NCBI GenBank assembly: GCA_017466325.1
Contig: JAFTUK010000006.1
Location: 1-51,943 of the forward strand
Direction: 5' to 3'
DNA length: 51,943 nucleotides
Source of the DNA: Bacteroidaceae bacterium
GTDB lineage: Bacteria; Bacteroidota; Bacteroidia; Bacteroidales; Bacteroidaceae
Positions 44,134-51,943 of the stretch are shown piece by piece. The notes beneath the pieces are model-generated. The model ran no database searches. It saw only the letters and a list, made by a program, of their open reading frames with translations, and was not told the DNA's origin. Position 1 is the first letter of the stretch. Every line of letters starts with the position of its first letter. The position numbers were made by a program, and so were the translations under genes.

Positions 44134-44541
44134 ATGAGCGAAATAAAAGAAGCCCTTTGTGTGGACGCCGCATGTAGCGGAAACCCCGGCCCCATGGAAT
44201 ACCGTGGGGTACACATGCCAAGTGGCAAGGAGGTTTTCCGCTTCGGCCCCATACAAGGGACCAACAACATAGGCGAGTTCCTGGCCATAGTGCACGGTCT
44301 GGCACTGATGGAACAGAAGGGCATCCGCATGCCCATCTACAGCGACAGTGTCAGCGGTCAGGCATGGGTCAGGAACAAGAAGGCCAAGACCACCCTGGCA
44401 CGCACCCCGGAGACAGAAAAGGCACTCGACCTTGTTGCAAGGGCAGAAAACTGGCTTCGCACGCACACCGTAAGCGTGCCCATTCTGAAATGGAACACCG
44501 AAGAGTGGGGAGAGATTCCTGCCGACTTCGGACGTAAGTAA
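44134..44541 (+). CDS. RNase H family protein
   Basis: A 135-aa protein with the RNase H fold. The first active-site aspartate is D11 in CVDAACSGNPGP; the glutamate is in NNIGEFLAIVHGL; the next aspartate is in YSDSVSG. A final acidic residue is less clear. Bacteroidetes carry several short RNase H proteins of this type, cleaving RNA in RNA-DNA hybrids. The start ATG at 44134 is chosen over a GTG one codon upstream. CGG-phased heptamers begin directly after its stop. Confidence 0.85.
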   Translation: MSEIKEALCVDAACSGNPGPMEYRGVHMPSGKEVFRFGPIQGTNNIGEFLAIVHGLALMEQKGIRMPIYSDSVSGQAWVRNKKAKTTLARTPETEKALDLVARAENWLRTHTVSVPILKWNTEEWGEIPADFGRK

Positions 44542-44576
44542 AACGGAAATGTGAAAACGGAAAACCAGAAAACCGG
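44542..44576 (+). repeat. CGG-phased heptamers after the RNase H stop
   Basis: Five 7-nt units, AACGGAA, ATGTGAA, AACGGAA, AACCAGA and AAACCGG, follow the TAA at 44539-44541. The first 20 bases also occur at 30391. Confidence 0.65.
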
Positions 44577-44597
44577 ACACATCAATATCTCTAAACA

Positions 44598-46469
44598 TTG
44601 AAACGCACACTATACATCCTTTCGCTGACGGCATTGCTGCTTGTCGCTACCATCTTGGGCAAGGTGGAGTTCCTTGCCTACAACAGGGACATCATGTTTT
44701 TCACCATGTCTGAACTGATGCAGGTTCTGTGGCACGGACTGCCGCTGGACATAAGCACCGTGACCATGGCCGTACTGCCTGTATGGTTCATAACACTGCT
44801 TACCGTGAAATGGCCCTCCATGCCCCTGCGTTGGATAGTGGGACCATACATCGGCATCGTCACCTTCCTGATGGGATGTGTAACCGGAGCCACCATCATC
44901 ATGTACGAGAACTGGAAGTTCCTGCTTGACGCCTCCATATTCAGTTACATGTCCTCTCCGGGCAATGCCACTGCCAGTGCATCGGTGTACTACATCGTCA
45001 CACGCATCGGCCTTATCCTGCTGTCCTCCATCCTGTTGTCGTTCCTGTCGGTAGCCATCACACCAAAAAGCATTGTTCCCCGGAAGAGCAGATACGGAGG
45101 CGGCGGACGCAGACAACAGCATGCTCCGCAACGCCATACCGCCTACCTGCTGACAGGCTTGTTGCTCTGTTTCATGCTTTGGGGGGTGAACGGGCGTCGT
45201 GCCGACGAGCGCAGTGCTTTCCATAGCGAAAAAATACTGCAGAATCATGCCGCCATCAATCCGGTGGGACACATGGTACGTTCCCTATGGACGTACAGCA
45301 AGGACTTCAACGAGCAGTTCCGCCTCATGCCCGAGGAGGAATGCGACAGCATCTTCGCGCAGATATTCCCCACAGACACGGAGGACATTACCGACACACT
45401 ACTTCGTACCAGACGCCCCGACATACTGACCATCCAGTTGGAAAGCATGGGAGCGCCTTTCATTGAAAGCCTTGGCGGTGCAAAGGGCGTGGCACCTGAA
45501 CTATGCCAGTGGATGACACGCGGTGTGAACTTTACCAACGCATGGGCCACGAGTTTCCGCACCGACCGGGGTACTGTCAGCGCCCTGTCCGGCTACGTAT
45601 CATACCCCACCACCTCACTGATGATGACGGACTCATGCCTGCCACTGCTGCCAAGTCTGGCAAAGACGCTGAAGGGATATGGCTACACAGCCGACTACAT
45701 GTATAGCGGCAACTCCAACCACATGAACAAGCGCAAGTACATGGAGGCGGTGGGCTTCCGCATGTGGGACATAGAGGACATCAATGTCAGCGAGGAAGAG
45801 CGCGATGTGTGGGGTGCCAACGACAGCATTGCCATGAACCGCATGCTGGGCCTTATCCAGCGTACCAAGCAGGAGAACGGAGCGGAAAAGCCTTTCTTCT
45901 GGGCATGCCAGACCATCAGCAGTCACGAACCGTGGGAGGTGCCCTACCACCGTCTGGACAACAAGGTGCACAATGCCTTTGCCTACACCGACCATTGTGT
46001 GGGACTGTTCCTGGACAGCCTGAGCCGTACCTCCGTTTGGGACAACCTGCTTGTGGTGGTGTATGCCGACCACGGACATACCTACGGACTGACGTTCGAC
46101 AATCCGGAATTTTTCCACATGCCCCTGTTCTTCATTGGAGGTGCCGTAAGCAAGGTGCGTACCTATGACACCATCATCGCACAGAACGATATGGTTGCCA
46201 CCATACTGAGCCAGATGGGCATCCCCCACAACGAGGAATTCCCCTGGAGCCGCAATGTCTTCAGCCGCAACTACACCTATCCCTTTGCCTATTGCAACTA
46301 TCCTGCCGGTGCCCTGTTTGTGGACGGCAGCGGCAAGACCATGATGGATGTACAATCCGGCTACATCATGGCCGACGAACCGGAGTCAAGTGGGGAAAGG
46401 TTGAAGCACCTGCAGGTAATGCTCCAGAAAACATACGACACCATACCTCAGGCAGACAAGACAGAGTGA
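44598..46469 (+). CDS. LtaS/MdoB-like sulfatase-fold membrane enzyme
   Basis: A 623-aa protein with five N-terminal membrane segments (about residues 4-22, 50-72, 78-103, 131-154 and 184-202) and a large periplasmic alkaline-phosphatase/sulfatase-like domain. The likely nucleophile is T326 in RTDRGTVSALSG. Metal ligands include the Glu in LTIQLESMG and the Asp and His in YADHGHTYG. Such enzymes move phosphoglycerol or phosphoethanolamine groups onto surface glycans or lipids. The start is a TTG; no suitable ATG exists. The Thr nucleophile excludes formylglycine activation. A hairpin terminator follows. Confidence 0.88.
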   Translation: MKRTLYILSLTALLLVATILGKVEFLAYNRDIMFFTMSELMQVLWHGLPLDISTVTMAVLPVWFITLLTVKWPSMPLRWIVGPYIGIVTFLMGCVTGATIIMYENWKFLLDASIFSYMSSPGNATASASVYYIVTRIGLILLSSILLSFLSVAITPKSIVPRKSRYGGGGRRQQHAPQRHTAYLLTGLLLCFMLWGVNGRRADERSAFHSEKILQNHAAINPVGHMVRSLWTYSKDFNEQFRLMPEEECDSIFAQIFPTDTEDITDTLLRTRRPDILTIQLESMGAPFIESLGGAKGVAPELCQWMTRGVNFTNAWATSFRTDRGTVSALSGYVSYPTTSLMMTDSCLPLLPSLAKTLKGYGYTADYMYSGNSNHMNKRKYMEAVGFRMWDIEDINVSEEERDVWGANDSIAMNRMLGLIQRTKQENGAEKPFFWACQTISSHEPWEVPYHRLDNKVHNAFAYTDHCVGLFLDSLSRTSVWDNLLVVVYADHGHTYGLTFDNPEFFHMPLFFIGGAVSKVRTYDTIIAQNDMVATILSQMGIPHNEEFPWSRNVFSRNYTYPFAYCNYPAGALFVDGSGKTMMDVQSGYIMADEPESSGERLKHLQVMLQKTYDTIPQADKTE

Positions 46470-46539
46470 CTGAAGCCCAACTAATCACTCTTGATTACCA
46501 TCTGCTCCTAATCCCTATAATACATTATTATACATATAG

Positions 46540-46573
46540 CCCCCGCAATACCCAATAGTAGGTAATGCGGGGG
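46540..46573 (+). terminator. Hairpin terminator after the LtaS-like gene
   Basis: CCCCCGCAATACC pairs with GGTAATGCGGGGG (13 bp, one mismatch) around an 8-nt loop, followed by a T/A-rich stretch. Confidence 0.65.
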
Positions 46574-46603
46574 TATATTGTATGTATTCATGTAGTTTTT
46601 TCG

Positions 46604-46611
46604 TAACTTCG
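46604..46611 (+). promoter_or_regulatory. Candidate -7 box for the TonB receptor
   Basis: TAACTTCG differs from TAnnTTTG at one base and lies 20 bp before the ATG. Confidence 0.45.
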
Positions 46612-46631
46612 CACGCCAAAATATAGCAAGT

Positions 46632-48965
46632 ATGATAAAATTATTACGTATTTTCCTGTTACTGACACTATTGTTTCCCACCACCTTCGTATGGGCCGAC
46701 GACAGGCACACCGACGCCAACATCATCGGCCATGTAATCGATGCCGACGAGAAGCAGCACCTCCCACACGTGGTCATACGCGTGCTCGGCACCACCATCT
46801 CCACTACCACCGATGCTACGGGACACTATTTCTTCAAGAACCTGCCCAAGGACACCATCACTCTGGAGGTCCGCTACACGGGATTCCGCACTATCACGCG
46901 CAAGGTAGTCATCCGAAGGAACGAGACACGCGAGATAAACTTCGTCATGCAGCCCGACGACATCGACCTGGACGAGGTGGTGGTTTCCGCCAACCGCAGC
47001 GAGACAAAACGCCGCGAAGCGCCAAACCTGGTGAATGTGCTGGACGGCAAGGAGTTCGAGACCACCCAGTCCACCTGTCTGGCACAGGGGCTCAACTTCC
47101 AGCCCGGCGTGCGCACCGAGGACAATTGCCAGAACTGCGGTTTCACACAGGTACGCATCAATGGTCTGGATGGTCACTACTCTCAGATCCTCATCAATTC
47201 GCGCCCCATCTTCTCCGCCCTGACCGGAGTGTACGGTCTGGAGCAGATTCCTGCCAACATGATAGAGCGCGTGGAGGTGGTGAGAGGCGGCGGCTCTGCC
47301 CTCTATGGCGCATCTGCCATAGGCGGTACCATCAACGTCATCACCAAGGACCCCTTGCACAACTCTGCCGAGGTGGGACACACGCTCATGAACATCGGGG
47401 GGAGTTCATCTTTTGAGAACGTTACCACGGCCAATGCCTCGCTGGTAACGGACAACCGCAAGGCCGGCATCTTCCTGTACGGACAGATACGCAACCGCGA
47501 CGAATATGACCACGACGGGGACGGCTACACGGAACTGCCCGGCATGAAGAACAAGACCCTTGGCTTCAACTCCTTCCTGCGCCTTAGCACCAACTCGCGC
47601 CTGACCCTGGAATACCATGGCATCAACGAGTTCCGCCGTGGCGGCAACCTGATGGAGCAGCCTCCTCACATGGCCAACATTGCCGAGCAGACAGAGCACG
47701 ACATCCATGGCGGCGGTCTGGGCTACGACTTCTTCAGCGACAACACCAAGCACCACCTGAATGCCTACTTCTCCTTCCAGTACACCAACCGCGACAGTTA
47801 CTACGGCGGCATCGGTTCCGGTTCGCCAGAAGAGGTGGAGGCGGCAAACCTGGCCTATGGCAATACCAAGGACTTTACCTATGTGCTGGGAACACAGTAT
47901 GTCTACAAGTTCGACCGTTGCCTGTTCATGCCTGCCGACCTTACCGCCGGCATAGAGTACAACTACGACGGTCTGGACGACGTCATCCTGGGCTACAACC
48001 GCAACTTCAACCAGGACATCCACATTACCAGCGCCTTCCTGCAGAACGAGTGGAAGAACAAGCAGTGGAGTTTCCTCGTTGGCGGCCGTCTGGACAAGCA
48101 CAACCTCATTGACAATGTCATCTTCAGCCCCCGTGTAAACCTCCGTTACAACCCCACGGAGTCTGTGAACCTCCGTGCCTCCTATGCCGGCGGTTTCCGC
48201 GCGCCACAGGCTTTCGACGAGGACCTGCACGTGGGGGTGGTAGGCGGAGAACGCCTCGTCACCGTGCTGGCCGACAACCTGAAGGAGGAACGCTCACATA
48301 GTTTCAGCCTTTCTTCCGACATGTACTTCCGCTTCGGCAACGTGCAGACCAACTTCCTCGTGGAGGGCTTCTATACCAAACTGAACAACGTATTTGCCCT
48401 CCGCAAACTTAGCGGCACGGATGCACAGGGCAATATCGTGCAGGAGCGCTACAATGCCTACGGGGCACACGTCTATGGTATGAACCTCGAGGCACGTGCC
48501 TCCCTGACCAAGTGGTTCCAGTTGCAGGCAGGCTTCACCCTGCAGCGCAGCCAGTACGACCGCGAGATAGTGTGGAACGAGGACGTCCCCGACCAGAAGA
48601 CAAAGCGCATACTGCGCAGCCCCGATGCCTACGGATACTTCACCGCATCGCTGACACCCATACGCAACCTCACCGTTGCGCTGACCGGAAACTACACCGG
48701 CAGCATGCACATAGGCCACAATGCAGGTTCCGGCACTCCTGTTCCCGAGATTGTGGAGACTCCTGCTTTCATGACTCTGAATGCCAAGGTAAGCTACGAA
48801 ATGTCCATCGTGGATTCCTTCCGCATGCAGATAAGCGGTGGTGTGCAGAACATTGCCAATGCCTATCAGAACGACTTCGACCAGGGCTGGGAGCGCGACT
48901 CCGACTACATGTACGGTCCCAGCACTCCCCGCAGTTACCACCTCGGTGTGAAACTTATTTATTAG
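46632..48965 (+). CDS. TonB-dependent receptor with carboxypeptidase-like N-domain
   Basis: A 777-aa outer-membrane receptor. The signal peptide is about residues 1-23. A carboxypeptidase regulatory-like domain follows at about residues 27-110 (IIGHVIDADEKQHLPHVVIRV). The plug domain has DEVVVSANRSETKRRE and the VEVVRGGGSALYGASAIGGTIN core. The rest is a beta-barrel ending in the strand SYHLGVKLIY with a terminal aromatic. The plug holds a Cys pair, NCQNCG. This is the single-receptor type without a SusD partner, used for metal chelates, cobalamin or similar; the ligand cannot be told. A terminator follows. Confidence 0.93.
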   Translation: MIKLLRIFLLLTLLFPTTFVWADDRHTDANIIGHVIDADEKQHLPHVVIRVLGTTISTTTDATGHYFFKNLPKDTITLEVRYTGFRTITRKVVIRRNETREINFVMQPDDIDLDEVVVSANRSETKRREAPNLVNVLDGKEFETTQSTCLAQGLNFQPGVRTEDNCQNCGFTQVRINGLDGHYSQILINSRPIFSALTGVYGLEQIPANMIERVEVVRGGGSALYGASAIGGTINVITKDPLHNSAEVGHTLMNIGGSSSFENVTTANASLVTDNRKAGIFLYGQIRNRDEYDHDGDGYTELPGMKNKTLGFNSFLRLSTNSRLTLEYHGINEFRRGGNLMEQPPHMANIAEQTEHDIHGGGLGYDFFSDNTKHHLNAYFSFQYTNRDSYYGGIGSGSPEEVEAANLAYGNTKDFTYVLGTQYVYKFDRCLFMPADLTAGIEYNYDGLDDVILGYNRNFNQDIHITSAFLQNEWKNKQWSFLVGGRLDKHNLIDNVIFSPRVNLRYNPTESVNLRASYAGGFRAPQAFDEDLHVGVVGGERLVTVLADNLKEERSHSFSLSSDMYFRFGNVQTNFLVEGFYTKLNNVFALRKLSGTDAQGNIVQERYNAYGAHVYGMNLEARASLTKWFQLQAGFTLQRSQYDREIVWNEDVPDQKTKRILRSPDAYGYFTASLTPIRNLTVALTGNYTGSMHIGHNAGSGTPVPEIVETPAFMTLNAKVSYEMSIVDSFRMQISGGVQNIANAYQNDFDQGWERDSDYMYGPSTPRSYHLGVKLIY

Positions 48966-48990
48966 GAAAACAATCTACCGCCATACATAC

Positions 48991-49021
48991 AGGAGGGTGT
49001 GCCTTTTTGACACACCCTCCT
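48991..49021 (+). terminator. Hairpin terminator after the TonB receptor
   Basis: AGGAGGGTGTG pairs perfectly with CACACCCTCCT (11 bp) around CCTTTTTGA, followed by ATTCTCTCT. It lies between two convergent receptor genes. Confidence 0.75.
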
Positions 49022-49240
49022 ATTCTCTCTAAAACCCAAATCGGGCAATAGAGTATTACTTTTTCCGCTTAATATAATAGCACGATTATGGTATATTGAC
49101 ATGTACTAAATAAGTTGACACAACAAAAAAGTCATGTCACTTTGCAAAGGTTTTGATACCAACAAGCAAAAGGTAATTAATATACATATATTCTTAGACA
49201 TCGGTTGTGTTCAGTTTAGGGTTTATATGTATTTGGTTAT

Positions 49241-51895
49241 TCAAATCCTCTTCTTTGGTTGCTTGCTAAACTTATATCCAATGGTGAAGAGAAAATAGGA
49301 AGGCAGAGTTACGGAACGTGTTTCACGGATACCCTGCTCGTTCATCACGTATGCAATGCTCTTGTGCTGGCGGAGCAGGTCAACTGCCGTCAGCCTAAGG
49401 TCTATTTTATTATTCCATACTGACTTAGACAAGGTTACATCCCATTGGCATGCCAGTTTGTTCAAATCCTCGCCGGAATATCCTTGACGCTTTACCAGCT
49501 CGAAATCCGTATCAATGTATATGCCTGCTACTATTGGGGCTGAAATCCATAAACCGGCGGTATATTCCAACGCATTCTGGTAGTCGGCATTAGACATGCT
49601 GCCCAAAGGCCGGCGCCATCCAATACCTGCGGAAAGAGTATATTCCACATTTTTGTACATTCCCCATAGACTCAGAGGAACGTTTATGTAAAGTTCATCG
49701 TTGTTGATTAGCGATTGCTTCCCTGCTTCTCCATCGAAAGTGTAGTTCTTCATTCTACGGAATGAGGTGTTCAATTTCCACCTGAACGAATTATCCTGAT
49801 TAAACAAGGGAAGCTTAAAGGAATGGGCACCTGACGAATTCAAACTTACATCCCAGGTTCCATCTATATTGATTGGCATGTATGTATATACTCCCGATTC
49901 GTAACTATATGAATTGACAATCCTATTGAAGTACATATTGTATTTCAGGTCCATATCCATGCTGAATGGAAACTTCCAATACAGGCGTGACTTCCAGGTC
50001 ATAGGCGACTTAAGATTGGCATTACCCTTGTATATATTTATTCTGTCTGATGTCAGCGGAAGGTCTATAAGTTGGGTAGCTTCTGGAAGATTGTGCGTTA
50101 GCGAACTGGAAAACTGCACCTTCCATGACGTGATATTAAGTATTTGCCCCTTCCATTTACTATATGTAACAGTAAGCGATGGTTCATAGAAAAGGGGATT
50201 TTGCTTCAGGCATGTATCTACGGTGTAACGTGTATACATTGTGCTACGGTCAATGAAAGATAGAGGCAGATCCAACTGTATTTCCGTATGTAGTTTCTTC
50301 TCCGGATTCCTGTGGTCATAATAGTAATCAACACCTGCTGTATATCTGTTCTCTGACATTTGGCGATTGTAGCTGTTCTCGTCATCTGCCATGGACGAAG
50401 CAACATCAGTTATCGTTTCCCTGTCGTTGTCGCGGTTGAACCGATATCCTGCATAAAACTTCAAAGTTGTATTGTAAAATAGACGCGAAGTCTTATATGA
50501 CAGGTCGGCCTTTGCCCCTATGTGACTATTGGGGCGGAGTATAGTTTCAGTAATGTCGCTTTGGCTAAGTTCCGTTTGCCATTTCAGATAGTTCTCAAAC
50601 CGCTCCGCATTGTGCTTGCTTTGATTGTAATCTACTCCTGCACTGACGTCAATAATGTCGCTATTGAAAACATTTTTTGCAAAGGCAATATCCTGCGACA
50701 TACCATAGGACTTCGTCCTGCTGCTCTGCAGACGCTTGCGTGCCATAATCATAGAAGGGTCGTTTACAGCAACACCAATATTGAAGAGTGAATCCAGCAC
50801 TTCTATTCCCTGTTGCCGCGTATCTGCACCTGACTCGTAGTATCGCTCTTCGTTGTTGTCCCTGCTGCTGTTTATGTGCAGTTTCGTTGTGCCCTCCATC
50901 CAGAAAGGCATCTTCAGTGTGTATGTGTTCGATACCGTAGCACCGAGGTTACGGCTGACATTCCAGTTCTGACTTGTACTGAATGTGCTTGTTTCGTTAT
51001 GGTAAATCTCGGCAAACTCGTCACATCCCTGTTCCGGCCTTTTCCTATCGAGCTGAAGTGTCAGCACATTCTTGTTGCGCTTGTTGTCCGTCAGCAATTC
51101 GGCTGCCAGCAGTTGCTTGTCGGTCCTTCCGTCTCTTGAATTATAATAATGATAGTTTCCGTTGAACGAATAGCTGCTCATGTTCAGGTTGTTTGCACCA
51201 CCCACAACAGCAAGGCGTGACACATCGGTAAACCGTAGCCCGAACAAACGTGCAAGATAACTCTTTTCCGTACCACCACCGGCTTCCACGTTGGCCATAT
51301 AGCCTTTGCTATATTCCTTTTTCAGAATAACATCCATCACATAATCCTTCCTGGCACTTTCGTCACCTAATGCCACCGCCTTTTCCGTGGTCTGCTCATA
51401 TACTTTAATATTCTGAACTGTGTAGTATGGCAGGTTTTCCAGCATTATATGGTGGTTACCCTTAAAGAAATCCTTGCCATTGAGCAACAGGTTTTCCACC
51501 TTCCTGCCATTGACAAATATCTCACCCTGTCTGTTCAGTTCTACTCCTGGCATCTGGCGTATTAGGTCGTCAAGCATACTGCCGTTGGCCAGATTGAAAG
51601 CATCAGCATTGTATACCAGCGTATCCCCCTTATAGTACATCTTCACCTTGGTGGCTGTTACCGTCAGTTCCTCTAAAGTCCGTTCTGTCAGTGTGTTCCT
51701 CTTCTTCATGAACAAATCCGGAACTCTATGGAATTGAGTCTTGCCTACATATCTGAGCGAGTGACTGCTGTAATGCGTCCTATAACCTGGAGAAGTAATC
51801 TTTATTATTGGTGTCCGATAAAAGTTTAAAAGTGTATAAGAGTGTGTCTCAATCGCAGTATTTATGCGGTTGAGATTTCTTTTTTCAAATTCCAA
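49241..51895 (-). CDS. Outer-membrane beta-barrel receptor, N-terminus probably lost
   Basis: An 884-aa frame. From residue 78 it is a standard plug-plus-barrel receptor, with LTVTATKVKMYYKGDT, the plug segment MLDDLIRQMPGVELNRQGEI and NLLLNGKDFFKG, ending in a barrel strand with FLFTIGYKF. The family normally starts with a signal peptide and a full carboxypeptidase-like domain. Here only the end of that domain (IIKITSPGYRTHYSS) is seen, preceded by 25 unrelated residues with no signal peptide. Next to that junction is a hairpin (51847-51886) and a possible transposase end. It may thus be a broken gene. A shorter start at 51709 would not restore a signal peptide. Confidence 0.7.
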   Translation of the reverse strand: MEFEKRNLNRINTAIETHSYTLLNFYRTPIIKITSPGYRTHYSSHSLRYVGKTQFHRVPDLFMKKRNTLTERTLEELTVTATKVKMYYKGDTLVYNADAFNLANGSMLDDLIRQMPGVELNRQGEIFVNGRKVENLLLNGKDFFKGNHHIMLENLPYYTVQNIKVYEQTTEKAVALGDESARKDYVMDVILKKEYSKGYMANVEAGGGTEKSYLARLFGLRFTDVSRLAVVGGANNLNMSSYSFNGNYHYYNSRDGRTDKQLLAAELLTDNKRNKNVLTLQLDRKRPEQGCDEFAEIYHNETSTFSTSQNWNVSRNLGATVSNTYTLKMPFWMEGTTKLHINSSRDNNEERYYESGADTRQQGIEVLDSLFNIGVAVNDPSMIMARKRLQSSRTKSYGMSQDIAFAKNVFNSDIIDVSAGVDYNQSKHNAERFENYLKWQTELSQSDITETILRPNSHIGAKADLSYKTSRLFYNTTLKFYAGYRFNRDNDRETITDVASSMADDENSYNRQMSENRYTAGVDYYYDHRNPEKKLHTEIQLDLPLSFIDRSTMYTRYTVDTCLKQNPLFYEPSLTVTYSKWKGQILNITSWKVQFSSSLTHNLPEATQLIDLPLTSDRINIYKGNANLKSPMTWKSRLYWKFPFSMDMDLKYNMYFNRIVNSYSYESGVYTYMPINIDGTWDVSLNSSGAHSFKLPLFNQDNSFRWKLNTSFRRMKNYTFDGEAGKQSLINNDELYINVPLSLWGMYKNVEYTLSAGIGWRRPLGSMSNADYQNALEYTAGLWISAPIVAGIYIDTDFELVKRQGYSGEDLNKLACQWDVTLSKSVWNNKIDLRLTAVDLLRQHKSIAYVMNEQGIRETRSVTLPSYFLFTIGYKFSKQPKKRI
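51847..51886 (+). terminator. Hairpin with T-run at the right edge
   Basis: TCTCAATCGCA (51847-51857) pairs with TGCGGTTGAGA (51865-51875), 11 bp with one G-U pair, followed by TTTCTTTTTT. No plus-strand gene is visible to end here; such hairpins often lie near insertion-sequence ends. Confidence 0.5.
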
Positions 51896-51904
51896 GCCCC
51901 CAAT

Positions 51905-51943
51905 TCAGAAAAGAGTTAATTGATGTGGCGAAATTTCATCAAA
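51905..51943 (-). CDS. Possible C-terminal scrap of a transposase
   Basis: On the minus strand a frame open at the window edge gives FDEISPHQLTLF and a TGA at 51905-51907. It is too short to identify. Its position, about 60 bp before the hairpin and the break in the receptor gene, would suit the 3' end of an insertion-sequence transposase. Confidence 0.25.
   Translation of the reverse strand, partial: FDEISPHQLTLF

Noticed and set aside
49097-49139. TGACATG / CATGTCA pair between the two receptor genes as an operator
   Set aside because: The arms are only 7 bp and about 30 bp apart in an AT-rich convergent gap with no promoter; chance is a fair explanation.

Overview
The window comes from a Bacteroidales genome, most likely Prevotella or a close relative. 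The signs are: start sites preceded by the Bacteroidetes -7 promoter box (TAnnTTTG) with no Shine-Dalgarno sequence; Bacteroidales gene orders (DUF6242-like / DUF6089-like / uppS / bamA / ompH / murI and rimP / nusA / infB / cvpA / sufBCDS); an IF-2 with long Ala/Lys/Glu- and Gln/Asn-rich N-terminal tracts; a BspA-like leucine-rich surface protein; and TonB-dependent receptors. No single gene fixes the species. Both ends of the window cut into what look like transposase remnants, as expected if it is a contig that broke at insertion sequences.

Layout, left to right. 1-78: C-terminal scrap of an unknown, possibly transposase gene. 178-2820 (minus): psd, pssA and tsaE with a membrane protein of unknown function. 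2995-9677 (plus): dnaE, trxA, an acidic small protein, tadA, yraN, birA and pyrH. 9678-10639: no coding gene; it holds a terminator, a cloverleaf-shaped palindromic repeat and a probable structured ncRNA with its own promoter and terminator. 10640-13390 (plus): an AT-richer accessory unit with an 80-aa protein, a BspA-like protein and a 56-aa peptide. 13529-18181 (minus): tRNA-Lys, a zinc-ribbon or Rieske-like lipoprotein with argH, then pyrE with an SRPBCC protein, then prmC with recX. 18307-27628 (plus): ribD, then an envelope block with a DUF6242-like lipoprotein, a DUF6089-like protein, uppS, bamA, three ompH/skp-like genes and murI. A second, inverted cloverleaf repeat follows murI. 27888-39190 (minus): one long run of rimP, nusA, infB, cvpA, sufB, sufC, sufD, sufS and a radical SAM maturase. 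39410-39784 (minus): desulfoferrodoxin. 39977-41910 (plus): a YeiH-type transporter and cysK. 42331-48965 (plus): argS, an RNase H, an LtaS/MdoB-like sulfatase-fold membrane enzyme and a TonB receptor. 49241-51895 (minus): a second outer-membrane receptor that looks 5'-truncated.

The genes fall into a few working groups: envelope building (phospholipid synthesis by PssA/Psd, undecaprenyl carrier, outer-membrane protein assembly by BamA with periplasmic chaperones, glutamate racemase); translation and its support (TsaE, TadA, PrmC, RimP, NusA, IF-2, ArgS, tRNA-Lys); and sulfur, iron-sulfur and oxygen-stress functions (SUF system, desulfoferrodoxin, CysK, YeiH, radical SAM enzyme). The least explained parts are non-coding: two cloverleaf palindromes, a 22-bp-periodic palindrome triplet after cysK, CGG-phased 7-nt repeats next to stop codons, and a terminator-like hairpin in the leader of the nusA operon. 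I see no CRISPR array, rRNA, phage or defence system.
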